Source of the DNA: Sipunculus nudus | Taxonomy: Eukaryota > Annelida > Sipuncula > Golfingiida > Sipunculidae | Direction: 5' to 3' | NCBI GenBank assembly: GCA_026874595.1 | Contig: CM049308.1 | Span: 16,430,001-16,494,000 of the forward strand | Length of the DNA stretch: 64,000 nt | In this document: positions 39,117-52,843 of the stretch, one piece after another | How the letters are laid out: each line of letters begins with the position of its first letter | Numbering within the stretch: position 1 is the stretch's first letter | Notes under the pieces: generated by a model | What the model was told of the DNA's origin: nothing | What the model saw: only the letters and a program-made list of their open reading frames with translations | Databases searched by the model: none | Position numbers and translations under genes: made by a program

Positions 39117-40700
39117 TTTTTAGCTCAGCTGACTGTAAGTCATCGGAGCTATAGTCGTGGTCCATTGTCCGTCGTCCGTCCGTCTGTCCGTCCGTCCGTA
39201 GATGTGGCACGTTTTGAAACCGTAAGACCTAGGAATCCAAAATTCAGCATAATGTTAGATGTTTCCAAGATCTCCTACCAAGCCGAAAACTGGGTCTTTG
39301 CAACTTCATTCCTTTGAGAAATTAAGGAAAAACCTCAATTTTTTATTAAAAACCTATTTTCACACTTCAGGACTGCCTAATATCAAAACCACTCATCTGT
39401 TTTTCCTCATATTTCCTATAAATAATCCTCTATATAATTCCTATGTACATGCCAGAAATTAGGTCTGTATTATATAATTTAAAAAAGTTATTGGCCCAAA
39501 CATAATGCATTTTGTAAATAATCAGGAAAAAAATTTTATCACTTAACACAAAACTTGTTAAAGCTAGGCACTTTTTTTCCAGTAATATTACTTTTATTAA
39601 TCAAAATTAAATTGTATACCCAAAATAAGATCAAAATCTTTTAAATTTTTTAAAATATCAGCAAAAATAAAAAATTGGTACCTTAAATTTTGCCCAACTT
39701 TGACCATGGCATGTTTTTTTGCTGTAACTGCTGTGGATTTAATTTTCACAGCATGTTTTTGTTAGCATTTCAACTGTTAACACCAAAAATTTGAAACCAA
39801 TTGATCAAAAACTGTAGATTTTATTCAAGTTTTCAAGCACCATGTCACATATTGCTAGTGTTATGCAGTTTGCTAGAGCTCAGCTCCCGAGCTTCAGCTC
39901 TAAGTTCCTTAAATTTGGCATACAGTTGGATTTCTCCAAAATCCCCTACCATGCCAAGAATTTGGTCACTAGGACTTAATTCCTTCGAGATATCAATGAA
40001 AAACTTCATTTTTCCATTAAAAACCCATTGTTACACTTTAAGACTGCCTCATATCAAAACCACTGATCTGACTTTAATCATAAATAATATACATATTTTT
40101 CATTCTCTATGCACATGCCAGAATGATGTCAGTATTGCGTAATTGTTTTAAGTTTTGGGCCCAAACATAATGCACTTTGTAAAAAATCGAGAAATATATT
40201 TACTGCCTTAACAAGGGCATTGCTGAAGCTAGAGATTTTTTTGTCAGGGATGTAACATTATTTAATCAAGATTCAATTGAATACCCAAAATTAGTTCTGA
40301 ATTTTTCAAATTTTATAAGTTATTAGCATAACTATAAAATTCGTACCTTAAATTTTGCCCAACTGTGACCATGGCACGTTTGTTTCCCGTGAGCACTGTT
40401 GATATAATTTTCATATCATGCACATATAAGGATTTCAGCTTTTTAGTTTAGAAAGCTGAAAGAAATTGGCCAAATATTGTAGCTTTTATTAATGTTTTTT
40501 ATGAGACCCTGTCAGACTTTTGCTCTCTCCAGCCCCTCTTGAGTCACCACTTTGTTGACCTTGTTGACCTTTCATCAAATTATGCACGCTTGAGGCGAGA
40601 ATCCAGGCAGCTTATGGCCAGCCACAGTTGATCCAGGTGTCCAACCCAACTCATCTAGTAGTTTTAACCAACAACATAACAATGAACAATAAATTAATAA
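39117..40700 (+). repeat. Hairpin-headed repeat, copy 1 (two-unit body)
   Basis: Head TTTTTAGCTCAGCTGAC, a stem completed by CGGAGCTA (one mismatch), then GTCCGTCGTCCGTCCGTC. The body holds two related units (about 39225-39790 and 39890-40500), each with TCTCCTACCA(A/T)GCCG- or CCCCTACCATGCC-like and ATATCAAAACCACT strings. It ends with CACAGTTGATCCAGG and CCAACCCAACTCATC, colinear with copy 5. Short frames inside are repeat translations. Confidence 0.85.
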
Positions 40701-41660
40701 ATTTTTATTGGTTTTTAATAAAAAATTAAAGAAAAATAGAAAAGGAATTTGTTAGTTTATAATAACAGGAAATTAACTTGCAGTTACTGATGATATAAGA
40801 ATCTTGTATCGATGGGTAGAATGTCACATATTCCAAATAACACCATGCAGTCACCTATGGCATTTTTCAGTTCAATTTTAATGATAAAGAAGTCAATCAT
40901 ATTATTCATTACTAATCATTAGGGATTATATGAAGGAAATTAATGATAGACAAAGATGCAGTTGATAATATTAATCTAGATTCCTACTGTGTCTAGTGTG
41001 TACATTGATGTGAAATTAGTCCAAAATGAATTTTTTACAGTTATTTTTTAATATAAATAAAGGCCATAAAACCAGGTACTTATGATCATTATTTAAATGT
41101 GTGAATTTTGTATATTCTGGATTCTCAACATCTTTGGTGAAAACTGAATAAATACCAGACATGGTGCAAATACTTTGTAATTGTATTTAAATACGAATAT
41201 GATCATGTACTCCATTATAAAATTTCTTGCATAAAGAATGGGAATTCAGGTAAAAATGAAAGTATATGAATACTCGTGCAAATACTTTCAAAATGTATTC
41301 ATGAATGCATTCATGAATATATTCTTTAATATTATTTTAATAATCATATCAGTTATATTTCATTTTGAAAAATCATATGATTCTCTTATTATTTTTAATA
41401 AAAATTATATTTGGGACAAACAGTTAAACTCTTATATTATATGTTCTGCTTATAAGTTATATGGCCAAGTCAAAATCTGTGTGACAGTAGTACTCCATCA
41501 GTTAATAAAATAAATGAAATCAATCCTCTTCCCTGTCTCCAAAGGTACTATCAAAATCATACATAAGCTAAACAACAACAACTCATAATACAGCTTATAT
41601 TTATTACCACACAAAACCAGCATGTGCCTCATTTCTAAATAATATTTTTTTATCATATAT

Positions 41661-41698
41661 AACAGCTGAGCGTCGTGACCCATAGGTCCCTTGTTCTT
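41661..41698 (+). repeat. Tail signature of the hairpin-headed family
   Basis: CAGCTGAGCGTCGTGACCC then ATAGGTCCCTTGTTCTT. It is the same tail as at 56878 and 57838. It may be the 3' end of the element headed at 39117, but the 960 bp between could not be tied to the family. Confidence 0.55.
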
Positions 41699-43880
41699 AC
41701 GTGTGGTCTATAATTTTCTCGTCATCCGTAAATATTACAACAGTGGATCTTCAGTTTTAATCTGTTAGAACACACCAGAACGTATCTTCCCCAGTATCCA
41801 TATCAGGTCTCACTCCCTTTCACAGCATTTAGGAAAACCTTGCAGTCAGTATCCATCATTGCAATAAGGGAAAGTGACATCTGAATTCGACTTTTTTTGC
41901 TTCATAATATATTTTTGGACATGCTTTGCTGGAGAAATCAATAACAATTTACTGCAGAAATCATTGAATCTAAAACGTAGCCTCCTGCTGATCAATTGTT
42001 ATTTCCCTTGACTTTGGAACTGATCACACCTGTAACATGTGCAGCTTGAGAGGATAATGATCTTCGTATAAGTTTTTTGTTTTGCTGATTATTACACTTA
42101 AGTTAAAACATGGAAAACTTCTCTGATAAAATACTATATGATATATAGCATATTTTGATTTCCGTATGAGAAAAATTTCAAAGTACTTGAGAATTTAGAA
42201 TGAATTTACTTCAATGTGGGGTACATCGAGCATGGATTAAGGTAGCCAGACTTGTGATGGCATGTTATGAATGTCTTCCATGCTAGGACCCCTGGCCCAG
42301 GTCTTTACCTCATGATTGCTTTCTCTCCACCCAGGAGTCAGTATAGCTACAGGTCATGGGTGCCAGGCAACAATGATATGAATAACCTTCTTGCTACCAG
42401 TATGGGTGCTTGGATGATATTCTTCCCAATGGTTCTGCAAAAGTTTCAAGAATTAACAGACTAAAAAGACCAGAAGGAAAAGAGTCAAGCTTGATGACGT
42501 TGTTGATGATATCAGGCTAGACTATAAGCCAAACCTTGGATTTGTTTATATGTCCATCTTGGACTTGACATATATTGTGGTATACCCACATTCCGTCTGA
42601 CTGTCCATTCTTTAAGGTGGCTGTGATTACTGACCAGGATGGATTTTCACAAAACACACTTTAACTACTTACCAGTAGCATTATCTCACCCTATTTTGTT
42701 TTTTAGCAAAACCCTTGCATATTGAGTAGGTCAGATGTCAACAGGCTTACTTGTGGTGTTGCTATGATAACTTACCAGGAATATAATGCATTTTGATGAA
42801 ACTCAGCAAAATATATTAAGCAATATATAATATCTTGCCTAACTTTATTCCCTGTAAAAAATAAATGTTGGTGTTTGATTTTACAAAACTTCTGTGATTA
42901 AAAATTAAGATATATGACCAATCACCGATTTAATAAGTACAGCAGCACAGCATTTGTAACTTGTAGCCATGTCTTGTGGTCCTGCCAGTGGATTTCAAGA
43001 AATTTGTCAAGCCCTGTGAATCCATGGACTGTGAACACACAGGTGCAGTTTCCAATGCAGCGAACATTTCTTTCTTTCGATAAACTTCTGCGTTTTATAG
43101 ATTTTGCTGCAGAGCTCTTTGTAAGTAAAAAAAATGTTGACAACCAAGCTGGGGGTCAGAATGGAAATAGCGTAAATAAAACCCAGGAACATGCAGTCTC
43201 CAGCTCAGGTAATTACACCCAGGCATGTTCAAGGGTCTGACGATGGCGGATGCAGGGATACAGGAAACGAATCAAGGATGTTGAAAAGAAGCTACCAGGT
43301 TTTTCAGTTAATTAGATTCCATTTTTGAAACTCTTCACTCTGGTTTAGGGCTACTCCAGATATGACTTCTTAATTTATTACCTGTAAGGAAAATGGCCTA
43401 ACATGAGCAAACTCAGTTTGAAGATTATCTTTTTATATTTATCGAAGGCCATACTACTTATTTGTATTTAACTATACAAATAATGAATATTCAAAAGTGA
43501 TTCATTGGTGACATGTAAGAGCTAATGAATATTTATATGAACTCATGAATATTAAAATCCGTACTCATCAGCTTACGATGGCTTTTAAGCATATTATACA
43601 CACTCCAGTTATGAAAGTTCAGTTATAGCTTGTAAAATAAATTTTTAGTAACCTCATGATCAACTGTAATATGTAAAGGGTATGTATTGCCACATTTTCA
43701 AGTTACCACAACCAGTGAAGTTTAAGGAAGGTCATATAATTTTAACTCTTCTCCATTCCTCTGTCTCTCTGTATACAATTCTCAGAATGTTAATTATATA
43801 ACGTTTCAAGATTATTAATGGTTAAATAAATTTATGACATAAGAATAATATGTTATTATCAAGCCTCCTAGCTTTCATAA
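41699..43880. other. Intronic sequence, no gene seen
   Basis: No convincing exon. The overlapping short frames at 42914-43240 lack recognisable domains. An X-box-like GTTGCTATGATAAC occurs at 42758-42771. Confidence 0.4.
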
Positions 43881-44026
43881 TTTTAGTCCCCTGCTGTGAG
43901 GAGGAAGGACTACTAAAATGATCTGCTTCTGTCCTTCCGTCCTGCCCAATCACTGATGCCACACTTTCCTAGTAATACATATGGCAGGAGACTATTTATT
44001 CCTCTGGGCCCTTGTTCTTTATATTA
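43881..44026 (+). repeat. Short hairpin-headed element (about 146 bp) of a related type
   Basis: Head TTTTAGTCCCCTGCTG with a stem partner GGACTACTAAAA (43907-43918), followed by CTGTCCTTCCGTCC, and a tail GGGCCCTTGTTCTTT. Head palindrome, GTCC-rich run and CCTTGTT tail match the layout of the AGCTCAGCTGAC family, although the sequences differ. Confidence 0.5.
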
Positions 44027-44049
44027 AGTTGTGTTCTCATGTGCATATA

Positions 44050-44502
44050 CCGTAAAAACTGGTGTATAAGTCGAAAAATTTATAGCTCAAATATTGATTG
44101 AGAAAAGCTACCCTGACTTATACACCAAAACTTATAAATGAAGCCCTGGATCGACCCGAAACTACGACTTACCTGTGTCACGATGTCAAAAATGGTGGCC
44201 AATGGGAGATCGATGGTATTCTGTTATTGTATTGTCTTTTTTAAATCTTATTAACAATATTATTATTAGCATTCAAATCTTGATATAAACAACAACAAGA
44301 AACAAAAATGTTCAATCTTTTTATTTGTTCAACTGACACTCAAGTCAAATTAAAGCATCTCACTTACCTTCACATCCTCAGTCGGAATGGTCTCAACCTG
44401 TCTCCTACTTTATTTGGCTAAAAATAATTTTTACCCCATTTTTGATGCAAAAAATCCACCTCGTCTGATACACTAGTTTGTCTTATACACCAGTTTTTAC
44501 GG
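44050..44502. mobile_element. TA-flanked MITE, 453 bp (Tc1/mariner-like)
   Basis: Perfect 21-bp terminal inverted repeats beginning CCGTAAAAACTGGTG and continuing TATAAG, flanked by TA at 44048-44049 and 44503-44504. A further inverted pair, GGTGTATAAGTC (44061-44072) and GACTTATACACC (44115-44126), makes the left end itself a hairpin. No transposase frame. The TA target suggests Tc1/mariner mobilisation; the source element is unknown. Confidence 0.85.
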
Positions 44503-44504
44503 TA

Positions 44505-45960
44505 CGTGTCAATGAAATTTTCTGTTTATATGGGTGAACTGGTAGAAGCATATAGTGATACCATGGATGTAGGTGGTCTTCCCAGAAAAGATACTGAAGT
44601 GATGCATTTTAACCCTCCTGAATCCTGAGTTCACATGTGCATATATGCTTGAAATCACTATTGTAGCGGTTTTCATGCATATTTGCACTTACACATATAC
44701 TCTGATGGACACATAGAAACAACACTGTTACAAAATGATAAGAGCGATTTTCCATTTACATATGGTTATACACAGTGTATATCTGAGGTTCTGTTCTGAT
44801 AATTTTTTTTTTTTAAGTTTGACCTCCAGTCCAGTTCCTTAACCAATGTTCTACGTCCTTCCACTAAATTTTAGGGTTGATTGCAGATCCAGGTGACACA
44901 ATTTTTATTTTTCATATTTTTGTACATTTGTCTTTTATCAAGATTACCAAATTGTCACAGATGCAGAGACATGGGGCAGGAGTTAGTAAGGTTAAAATAA
45001 ATTTTTCGTAAACAAGGAGTTTATCAATAAAACTGAAGGGATCTGGATTCTGTATATAAAAATCTGCAAATTTATTTTGGTCTTTACACATGCTGTTTGG
45101 AGCATAAATTCTGGGTTTAGTTGTGTTGGATAAGGTATTGATATTGTTTCCATTTCATTTCAGTGTCTGAGCTGTTCCAGACAGACCTGATATAATTTGA
45201 CAGACTTGTAAACGGCCCTTACATAATATTCAAGTGAATGTATACTACAGAGCTATACCCCTCAGAGGAATATGTCTGTCCTCTCGAGTGTCATATAAAC
45301 ATTGACACTTTGTATTGATATGGCTGGATGTTTCTTTTTTATTCTAGGGCAGCGAGGAAAAACATGTAAACATTATGGCATGGGCACTATTTACAAAACT
45401 GTCAGCAGATTCTGAATTTGAAAGGACAACAAGGAAATGCAACTGAACATTACTGCTAAAGTATTGTTTATGCCACTTGCTACAAAAGCTCAGTTTGAAA
45501 TCAGCATTAACCAGTTGATTCTGCCGCATCTAACACAGGTAGGCAGGAATAATATCCAGCGCTGTGTGGAGACCAGCATGTGGGCAGCAACAGGCAGGTA
45601 GGCAATACTGCTCCAGCCACTTCACAGTCAACAGCATGGCTTCCAAGTCTCCAAAGGCCTCCAGTGTCCTTACAAGCTGCTAATTGTGCTGGCTTGAGAG
45701 TTCTGGAAAGTGACAATCTACTTATATTGACAGTCAGCTCAGGCTGTTGAAGTCCTGGGGTGTCCTTATGGTAAGGGCTATCGTACTGCTGGCAGACCAA
45801 CAGTAAATTTAGTCTGTTACCTTATCTATTTTAATTTTTATTTGCATTTCCTTCTTTTTTTTGCACAAGGATACTGTCAGGTACTTGTTGCTTGTATATA
45901 AAGAAACCTGTATGCAGTTTGTGGGACAACAGGTACAAGGCCTTTTACAGTACCATATTA
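44505..45960. other. Intronic sequence, no gene seen
   Basis: A more GC-rich patch at 45500-45800 carries a 97-codon minus-strand frame with no recognisable domain. Confidence 0.4.
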
Positions 45961-45964
45961 CTAT

Positions 45965-47768
45965 TAGCAGAGATGTAGGAGGGTCCAAGGCATTGCTAGA
46001 TATCTCATTGATAGGTAGCATTTTGGCAGAGGTTTATGGGGTTCCAAGGCCTTGCCAGATAACTCAGTGATAGGTAGCATAGTGGCAGAAGTGCTGGATG
46101 GTCCAAGGCACACCTGATATGTCTAATTGATATTTAGAATATTGGTAGAGGTGCAGGAGGGTCTAGGCCTTGCCAGATATCTCATTGATAGATAGCATAT
46201 AGTGACAGAGATGCAGGAGGGTCTAGGCCTTGCCAGATATCTCATTGATAGATAGCATATAGTGACAGAGATGCAGGAGGGTCCAAGGCCTTGCCTGATA
46301 TCTCATTGATAGATAGCATATAGTGACAGAGGTGCAGGAGGGTCCAAGGCCTTGCCAGATATCTCATTGATAGATAGCATATAGTGACAGAGGTGCAGGA
46401 GGGTCCAAGGCCTTGCCAGATATCTCATTGATAGATAGCATATAGTGACAGAGATCCAGCAGGGTCCAAGGCCTTGCCAGATATCTCATTGATAGATAAC
46501 ATATAGTGACAGAGGTGCAGGAGGGTCCAAGGCCTTGCCAGATATCTCATTGATAGATAGCATATGGTGACAGAGGTGCAGCAGGGTCCAAGGCCTTGCC
46601 AGATATCTCATTGATAGATAGCATATAGTGACAGAGATGCAGGAGGGTCCAAGGCCTTGCCAGATATCTCATTGATAGATAGCATATAGTGACAGAGATG
46701 CAGGAGGGTCCAAGGCCTTGCCAGATATCTCATTGATAGATAGCATATAGTGACAGAGATGCAGGAGGGTCCAAGGCCTTGCCAGATATCTCATTGATAG
46801 ATAGCATATAGTGACAGAGATGCAGGAGGGTCCAAGGCCTTGCCAGATATCTCATTGATATATAGCATATAGTGACAGAGGTACAGGAGGGTCCAAGGCC
46901 TTGCCTGATTTCTCATTGATAGATTACATATAGTGACAGAGATGCAGGAGGGTCCAAGGCCTTGCCAGATATCTCATTGATAGATTACATATAGTGACAG
47001 AGATGCAGGAGGGTCCAAGGCCTTGCCAGATATCTCATTGATAGATAGCATATAGTGACAGAGATGCAGGAGGGTCCAAGGCCTTGCCAGAAATCTCATT
47101 GATAGATAGCATATAGTGACAGAGGTGCAGGAGGGTCCAAGGCCTTGCCAGATATCTCAATGATAGATAGCATATAGTGACAGAGGTGCAGCAGGGTCCA
47201 AGGCCTTGCCAGATATCTCATTCATAGATTACATATAGTGACAGAGTTGCAGGAGGGTCCAAGGCCTTGCCAGATATCTCATTCATAGATAGCATATAGT
47301 GACAGAGATGCAGGAGGGTCCAAGGCCTTGCCAGATATCTCATTGATAGATAGCATATAGTGACAGAGATGCAGGAGGGTCCAAGGCCTTGCCTGATATC
47401 TCATTGATAGATAGCATATAGTGACAGAGATGCAGGAGGGTCCAAGGCCTTGCCAGATATCTCATTGATAGATAGCATATAGTGACAGAGGTACAGGAGG
47501 GTCCAAGGCCTTGCCTGATATCTCATTGATAGATTACATATAGTGACAGAGATGCAGGAGGGTCCAAGGCCTTGCCAGATATCTCATTGATAGATAGCAT
47601 ATAGTGACAGAGATCCAGCAGGGTCCAAGGCCTTGCCAGATATCTCATTGATAGATAGCATATAGTGACAGAGGTGCAGGAGGGTCCAAGGCCTTGCCAG
47701 ATATCTCATTGATAGATAGCATATAGTGACAGAGGTGCAGGAGGGTCCAAGGCCTTGCCTTGAGGTGC
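45965..47768. repeat. 61-bp satellite array, about 30 monomers
   Basis: Monomer: GATAGCATATAGTGACAGAG, then ATGCAGGAGGGTCCAAGG, then CCTTGCCAGATATCTCATT and GATA. The first three or four copies (45965-46150) are diverged, the rest nearly identical, and the array breaks abruptly at 47760 mid-monomer. Private variants repeat 610 bp apart (GGTACAGG at 46881 and 47491; GGTGCAGCAGGG at 46575 and 47185). This indicates block duplication of ten monomers. Confidence 0.96.
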
Positions 47769-50700
47769 AGTTTTTACAACTGATATGCCCTTGGATACAG
47801 AACACATCCATGCTCAAATCATCTGATTTAATTATCTAGATACTTGGCCAGGGTTCTCATAAGTATGATACATTTATCATATCCTTAGTGATGGTTTCTT
47901 GACTGTTCCCCACTGCAGGAAAGAAAAAATGTGTCTGCACATTAACTAAAAAGTAAATGGATTTCTTGGAAGGGTAGTTATTTAAATTGTGGTTGGTCTA
48001 ACAAATAATTCTTTGAAGGGAGGCTTTTTGGTCGAGAGCCTGACATTGACCTGGTTGATTTAAATAGAATTTATATGAAGGACCAGACTCAGGCTTGGTT
48101 TGTTCTGAACATTGGTGTTCTAAACAATAAAATGTGACTGGTTGCATTTAAATAGAATGCAAATATTTAAAATAAATGAAATCCAAATGCATTTAATACT
48201 ATCATATTGAAATGCAAATTTGATGAAATTTATCAAATAAAAATGCAAATGCACTTGCTTTTAAACTCTTTTTTTGGCCCCCTGATAGCAACATCTATGT
48301 GAAAGTGTATATGTTGTATCGTGTGTTGTATTGTAAAACTAGAGTCTTTGGACCTCATGAAGCCAGCCAGGGTACTGTATATTACTGAAAAGTTATTACA
48401 TGATTCTTAGTGAAATTTTTTGTGATTATTATTCTGAGATAACACCTTAGAACTGCATTTGCATTTGAAAATCAGCTCTGCTTGTACATGCAAATGCAAA
48501 GTTGACATTAACATATTCATTTGCATTTGAACCCAAACTAGTCAAAACGTTTAATGACGTTGATATACATTGTTAGTAAAGATATTCCAGGAATCTGGAG
48601 GATCTACTTAACGGACATATAAGAGTAATGTGATACAGGTGTAGAGGGGTTCACCTTTTGTTTGAAGATGGGCTTGAGGAGATTGACACGAACTTCGTGA
48701 ATGGAGCAGAGTCAGAGACAATATGATTAACCCGGGTTCATGTTTCACTCTGGTAGTGCAGATATTTGGAATACTCAAGTTGGATTAAAAATGAATTCAT
48801 TTCAATTAGCTGCCTATATAGAAAAATTAAATACTCCCTGATAACGTGATTACTGATCTCAGAATTACTGTTGTTGAATACATATTTGTGAGGTTTTTAA
48901 AATTAAGGATATTTTTGAAAGAGTAAATTAAGCTTTCTATAAAGATTCCAAATGCAAATCTGGCATGCAGAATGCAGATAAAAATCCTATTGACTCAATA
49001 AATAAGATGAGATTTCACATGCTGGGTGTGGAATACGTATCTGGCAAAACCAATTTGTTACATAGCAATTTTTTATGGTCTTGCATGGTATACAGGGTGA
49101 AACATATAGGAAATTCAACGTACTACCTATGAAATCTCTCAACACACAATTCCAATCCATGTTCTGCATTCCCCATGCCATGCATATGGAATCTTAGCTT
49201 CAAATCACAAGAAAAAAAGCCTCTGTCAGCACATTCATCTATATAGTGACCTCATGAGCCCTCTTACCTGACTTGATATCATGAGTTTTCCTTATTAGCA
49301 ACTTACTCTGTACATGGAATGGGACCTGCCCATGAATGGCCAGATAATTACTGTTCAAACATTAACAGATTTTCAGGATTTATACACTCCCATCATTACT
49401 ACAATTATTTAAGTAAATGATAGTAAAAGATTATATTCTTATTCATGAAGAATAACCTTGTACTTTTATTATAGATTTCTCATGAGATAGCCATAAAGAA
49501 ACCTGCATGAAATGCAGAAAATGGAAATGTTGTGAATTTTCAACCACAAATATGAAGCAAGAGCAGTAAATTTATTGATATCAACAAGGCTTGTGCATGG
49601 ACACATAATTGTGACAATAAGTAGGGATATATATTGTCTTCATTTATTAAGTGAGATGATTAATTTGCAAATGGGATATTTTAAATGTATGATTAAAGGT
49701 AGTTCATGATTAGTTTCTGGCAACTATTTTGGTGGCTGATGCACTGTGTTAATTGTAGATAATACTAAACCACATCCTGTTCATTTAAGAGCCCATACCA
49801 ACCAGAAACTGCTATTAATATCAATTAAAATGGGATATCAGGTAACCACAGATGCTCATATTGAATGTAACATCTAAGGCCACACATAAAAAATATACAC
49901 TTTCACCATTCCTGTTTTTCATATACCAAGATTTTAAATTTTTTATTGATTTATTTAGAAGAGGACCGGGTCCTCAGTAATGTTTGCTAATTAAAACAAT
50001 AATTAAAAAATCATTAAAGTTATAGAAAATAAACAATTTTTTTGTTGATTATATGAACCATTTCAAGGATTGAAGTATTCTTTGTATTGTGTCTCAACCA
50101 AGAATGAAAAAGGTTAAGAATTTTCTCATTTGCACCATATTTTGTATTCTCAGAGGCTATAGAATAAATCTTGTTTTTGTGTGGTCTAAACACCTGTGAC
50201 ATTACCTGTTGTAGATATGATAAAGGAGGAAATATTGTTAAAACACAATAGCTTTTCCAGGGTACTGTGTTAAAAAGGGTTACAGTTAGTGTCAAATAGT
50301 TCGGTAAAAAGATTGATAAAATTTGTTCAGAATTAAATAGTGACTTTTGTTTTAATAAACGTTGATAATAAAAAATATCACCAGAGTAAGGTGTCTTTAT
50401 TTAGAAAATGGATTAACACATCTAGTCAGTCATAATATATATCTGCATGTTTTAAAGTGTACCTAGTTATACGTCCTGATAAACTGGTAATTTATATAAA
50501 TAATTGAATGTTTAATATAAGTTAAATACAAATCTACAGGTGATTTTTGCATGCAAAGCTTGTATGCAGGTTGTAAATAATGCTGTCAGTTCCCTAGGTA
50601 CTCCTATAAAATTACCACCTAATTTTGATTTTGAGTTATGGGTATACAGGCATTTAAAAAATTTCTGTTTCACATCAGTTGAGTTTTTTTTTTTAAAAAA

Positions 50701-52277
50701 AAATGCATTTCAGTTTCAGCAACATTGCTAGAATACATCAACAGATTAAAAAATTTCACAAATATTTTCTACATGCTTAATCATTGTTTATTATGCCAGA
50801 TTCAATAATTTTCTCAAAAGCATTTCATATACAGCAATCTTCAGCACAGAAACTTCTTAAATTTTCACTTGTGTTCTATATATACAAATGGTCTGGATTT
50901 AATATATTGATATCAACATGGCCCTCTTGGCACAGTGGTACTGAATGTTTATTACAGTAAATTTTCATAAATTTCATAACTGCATTTTATCTACAGAAAT
51001 GTTGTAGGATTAAAATGACAGATTTCTTAATTTCACAAATGAAACACATCAGTCACATCAAGTAAGATGATGGTCTGTTTGGAGATTTATCTCCATAAGA
51101 TCAGTATTGTTGCGGTGTTAGCCATCCCTAGGTGGTGACCAGATGAGGCTGTGCTGAGTGTAGTCTGACAGCCAATTAGTGATTGTGACATTTTCTTATT
51201 GACAGAGAATTGAGAAACGGGAAAAGGAGTGATCTGAACAGATTCAGAAATCAAATATGTCTGCCACTATCAGTCAGTGTCTTGTTGGGAAGAATCAACC
51301 ATAATGCTTTGTTTATTAAAGAAACTTGAAAAAAGAGTCTATTCCCTACATTAGCGTCTGAAAACAGATTAGGAAGTAAATTTTATTCTGAGGAACAGTT
51401 TGTGCTTTTGTGAGATTTGGAAGTGAGACACCTCCATAAAATGTTGTGATCATCTTAATTTTTATGACAAAACTTGTTAATATTTCATGATTTTTTTTGT
51501 AATAATTGAAGTATGCTTCTCTGTACTAATAAATACTAATGCAATTTTGAACAGCAGACATTAAAAAATATATGTGTGAGATAAGAGCAAATTAATATTT
51601 TGAATGGAAATGAAATTAAACTGAAAAAGTCTTTAGAATATCAGATTATTAAATTTCACTGCAAAAATACTTTTAAATGGATGTGACTTAAAGCCAAAGG
51701 ACAGCAGATTTCAGCCAATTACAAGTTCAATGCAAAGGAATAAAAAATAATCAGAACTTTAAATGAATATGACTCAGGGGAATTGTTGTGCAGTAGAACC
51801 CAACTAATTATTAAAATGTAAATTCAGAGGAATCTAAAAAGAAGAGGACTTAAAATTTCAAGACTCCTTAAAATGAAATTCCAAGGACAGTTTCCTAAAA
51901 TTTTAAACCTTGGCTGCTAATTAAACTTCAGTAAAACATGCCTCTTCGGAGAGCTTGACAAATCAATATGTTTGTTAATTGAAGCCACTGCATGGCTCCT
52001 GTGTTTGAAGCTTTAGATTCCATGTGCTGTTATGAGAATCTCAAGCTTAGTGTTTGTGATGGACTAAGACACTTGATGAATCCTAAATGAAAGCAGACTA
52101 GAGGTCAAGAAAGAATTGGCCTGTTGCAAGGTGGACGTGTGTATATTTGTGTCAAAGCATTTGTAAATGTATTAAATTCTACAAGAAATTAGGTTTTAGG
52201 CTTATTTCTTTGACAAATAAATGTGTATTTTTTTAATGAAATAACCTCTCTAAAGAGATTCTTTTTAAAAAACTACA
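47769..52277. other. Intronic sequence, no gene seen
   Basis: AT-rich, no convincing exon. At 48120-48540 several ATGCAAAT-like octamers (for example ATGCAAATGCA) cluster without a clear repeat unit. Confidence 0.45.
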
Positions 52278-52279
52278 TA

Positions 52280-52462
52280 CAGTAGAACCTCATTTAACTC
52301 CCACCTCGGTGTAGCGACAACCTCAAAATAATGACCACTTGTTCATGGTCCAAAATCTGTTTTTCTCTATGTAGGCCTAAGACCTCACTTGGACAACCAC
52401 CTTGAAAATGCCACCTTTTTATTTTAGGTTCAGTTTGTGGTTGTTATATTGAGGGTTTACTG
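52280..52462. mobile_element. TA-flanked MITE, 183 bp
   Basis: The left end CAGTAGAACCTCATTTAAC and the right end, reverse-complemented, CAGTAAACCCTCAATATAAC form imperfect terminal repeats. They are flanked by TA at 52278-52279 and 52463-52464. The CAGTAGAACC terminus is typical of pogo/Tc1-mariner MITEs. No coding capacity. Confidence 0.7.
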
Positions 52463-52843
52463 TATACTGGCAACCTGGTTCATTTCTACAACAGAATTCA
52501 GTGTGATGAGAAATGTCTGTACATGCGTATTTGTGTAAATTCATTAAATTCCTAATTAAATGCAAGCAAGTGCAAAATGTTTGATTACTTCTTTGGAATC
52601 CAACTTGCACCAGATGTGTTCAGTTGCACAAAACAAATGCAGCACGTTATCTTGTTTCATTACTGAACAACTTCACAAATACAACTGACATGTTTCTGTG
52701 TTTCATTGTTTATGTACCTTTGAAATTACTTCTTTGAGAGTAGTCAGGCATGCACAAGATTGGACCTCTGGTCACACAGTCTTGTATGGTAAAAAAAAAC
52801 GCAAATAGAACCATAACAATTAATAAAACAGGTGAATTTGAGA

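Noticed and set aside
45507-45800. 97-codon minus-strand frame in a GC-richer patch
   Set aside because: No known domain, no splice sites that make sense, and it borders the satellite.
45965-47768. CRISPR-like appearance of a regular 61-bp repeat
   Set aside because: There are no unique spacers between repeats; it is a head-to-tail satellite in an animal intron.
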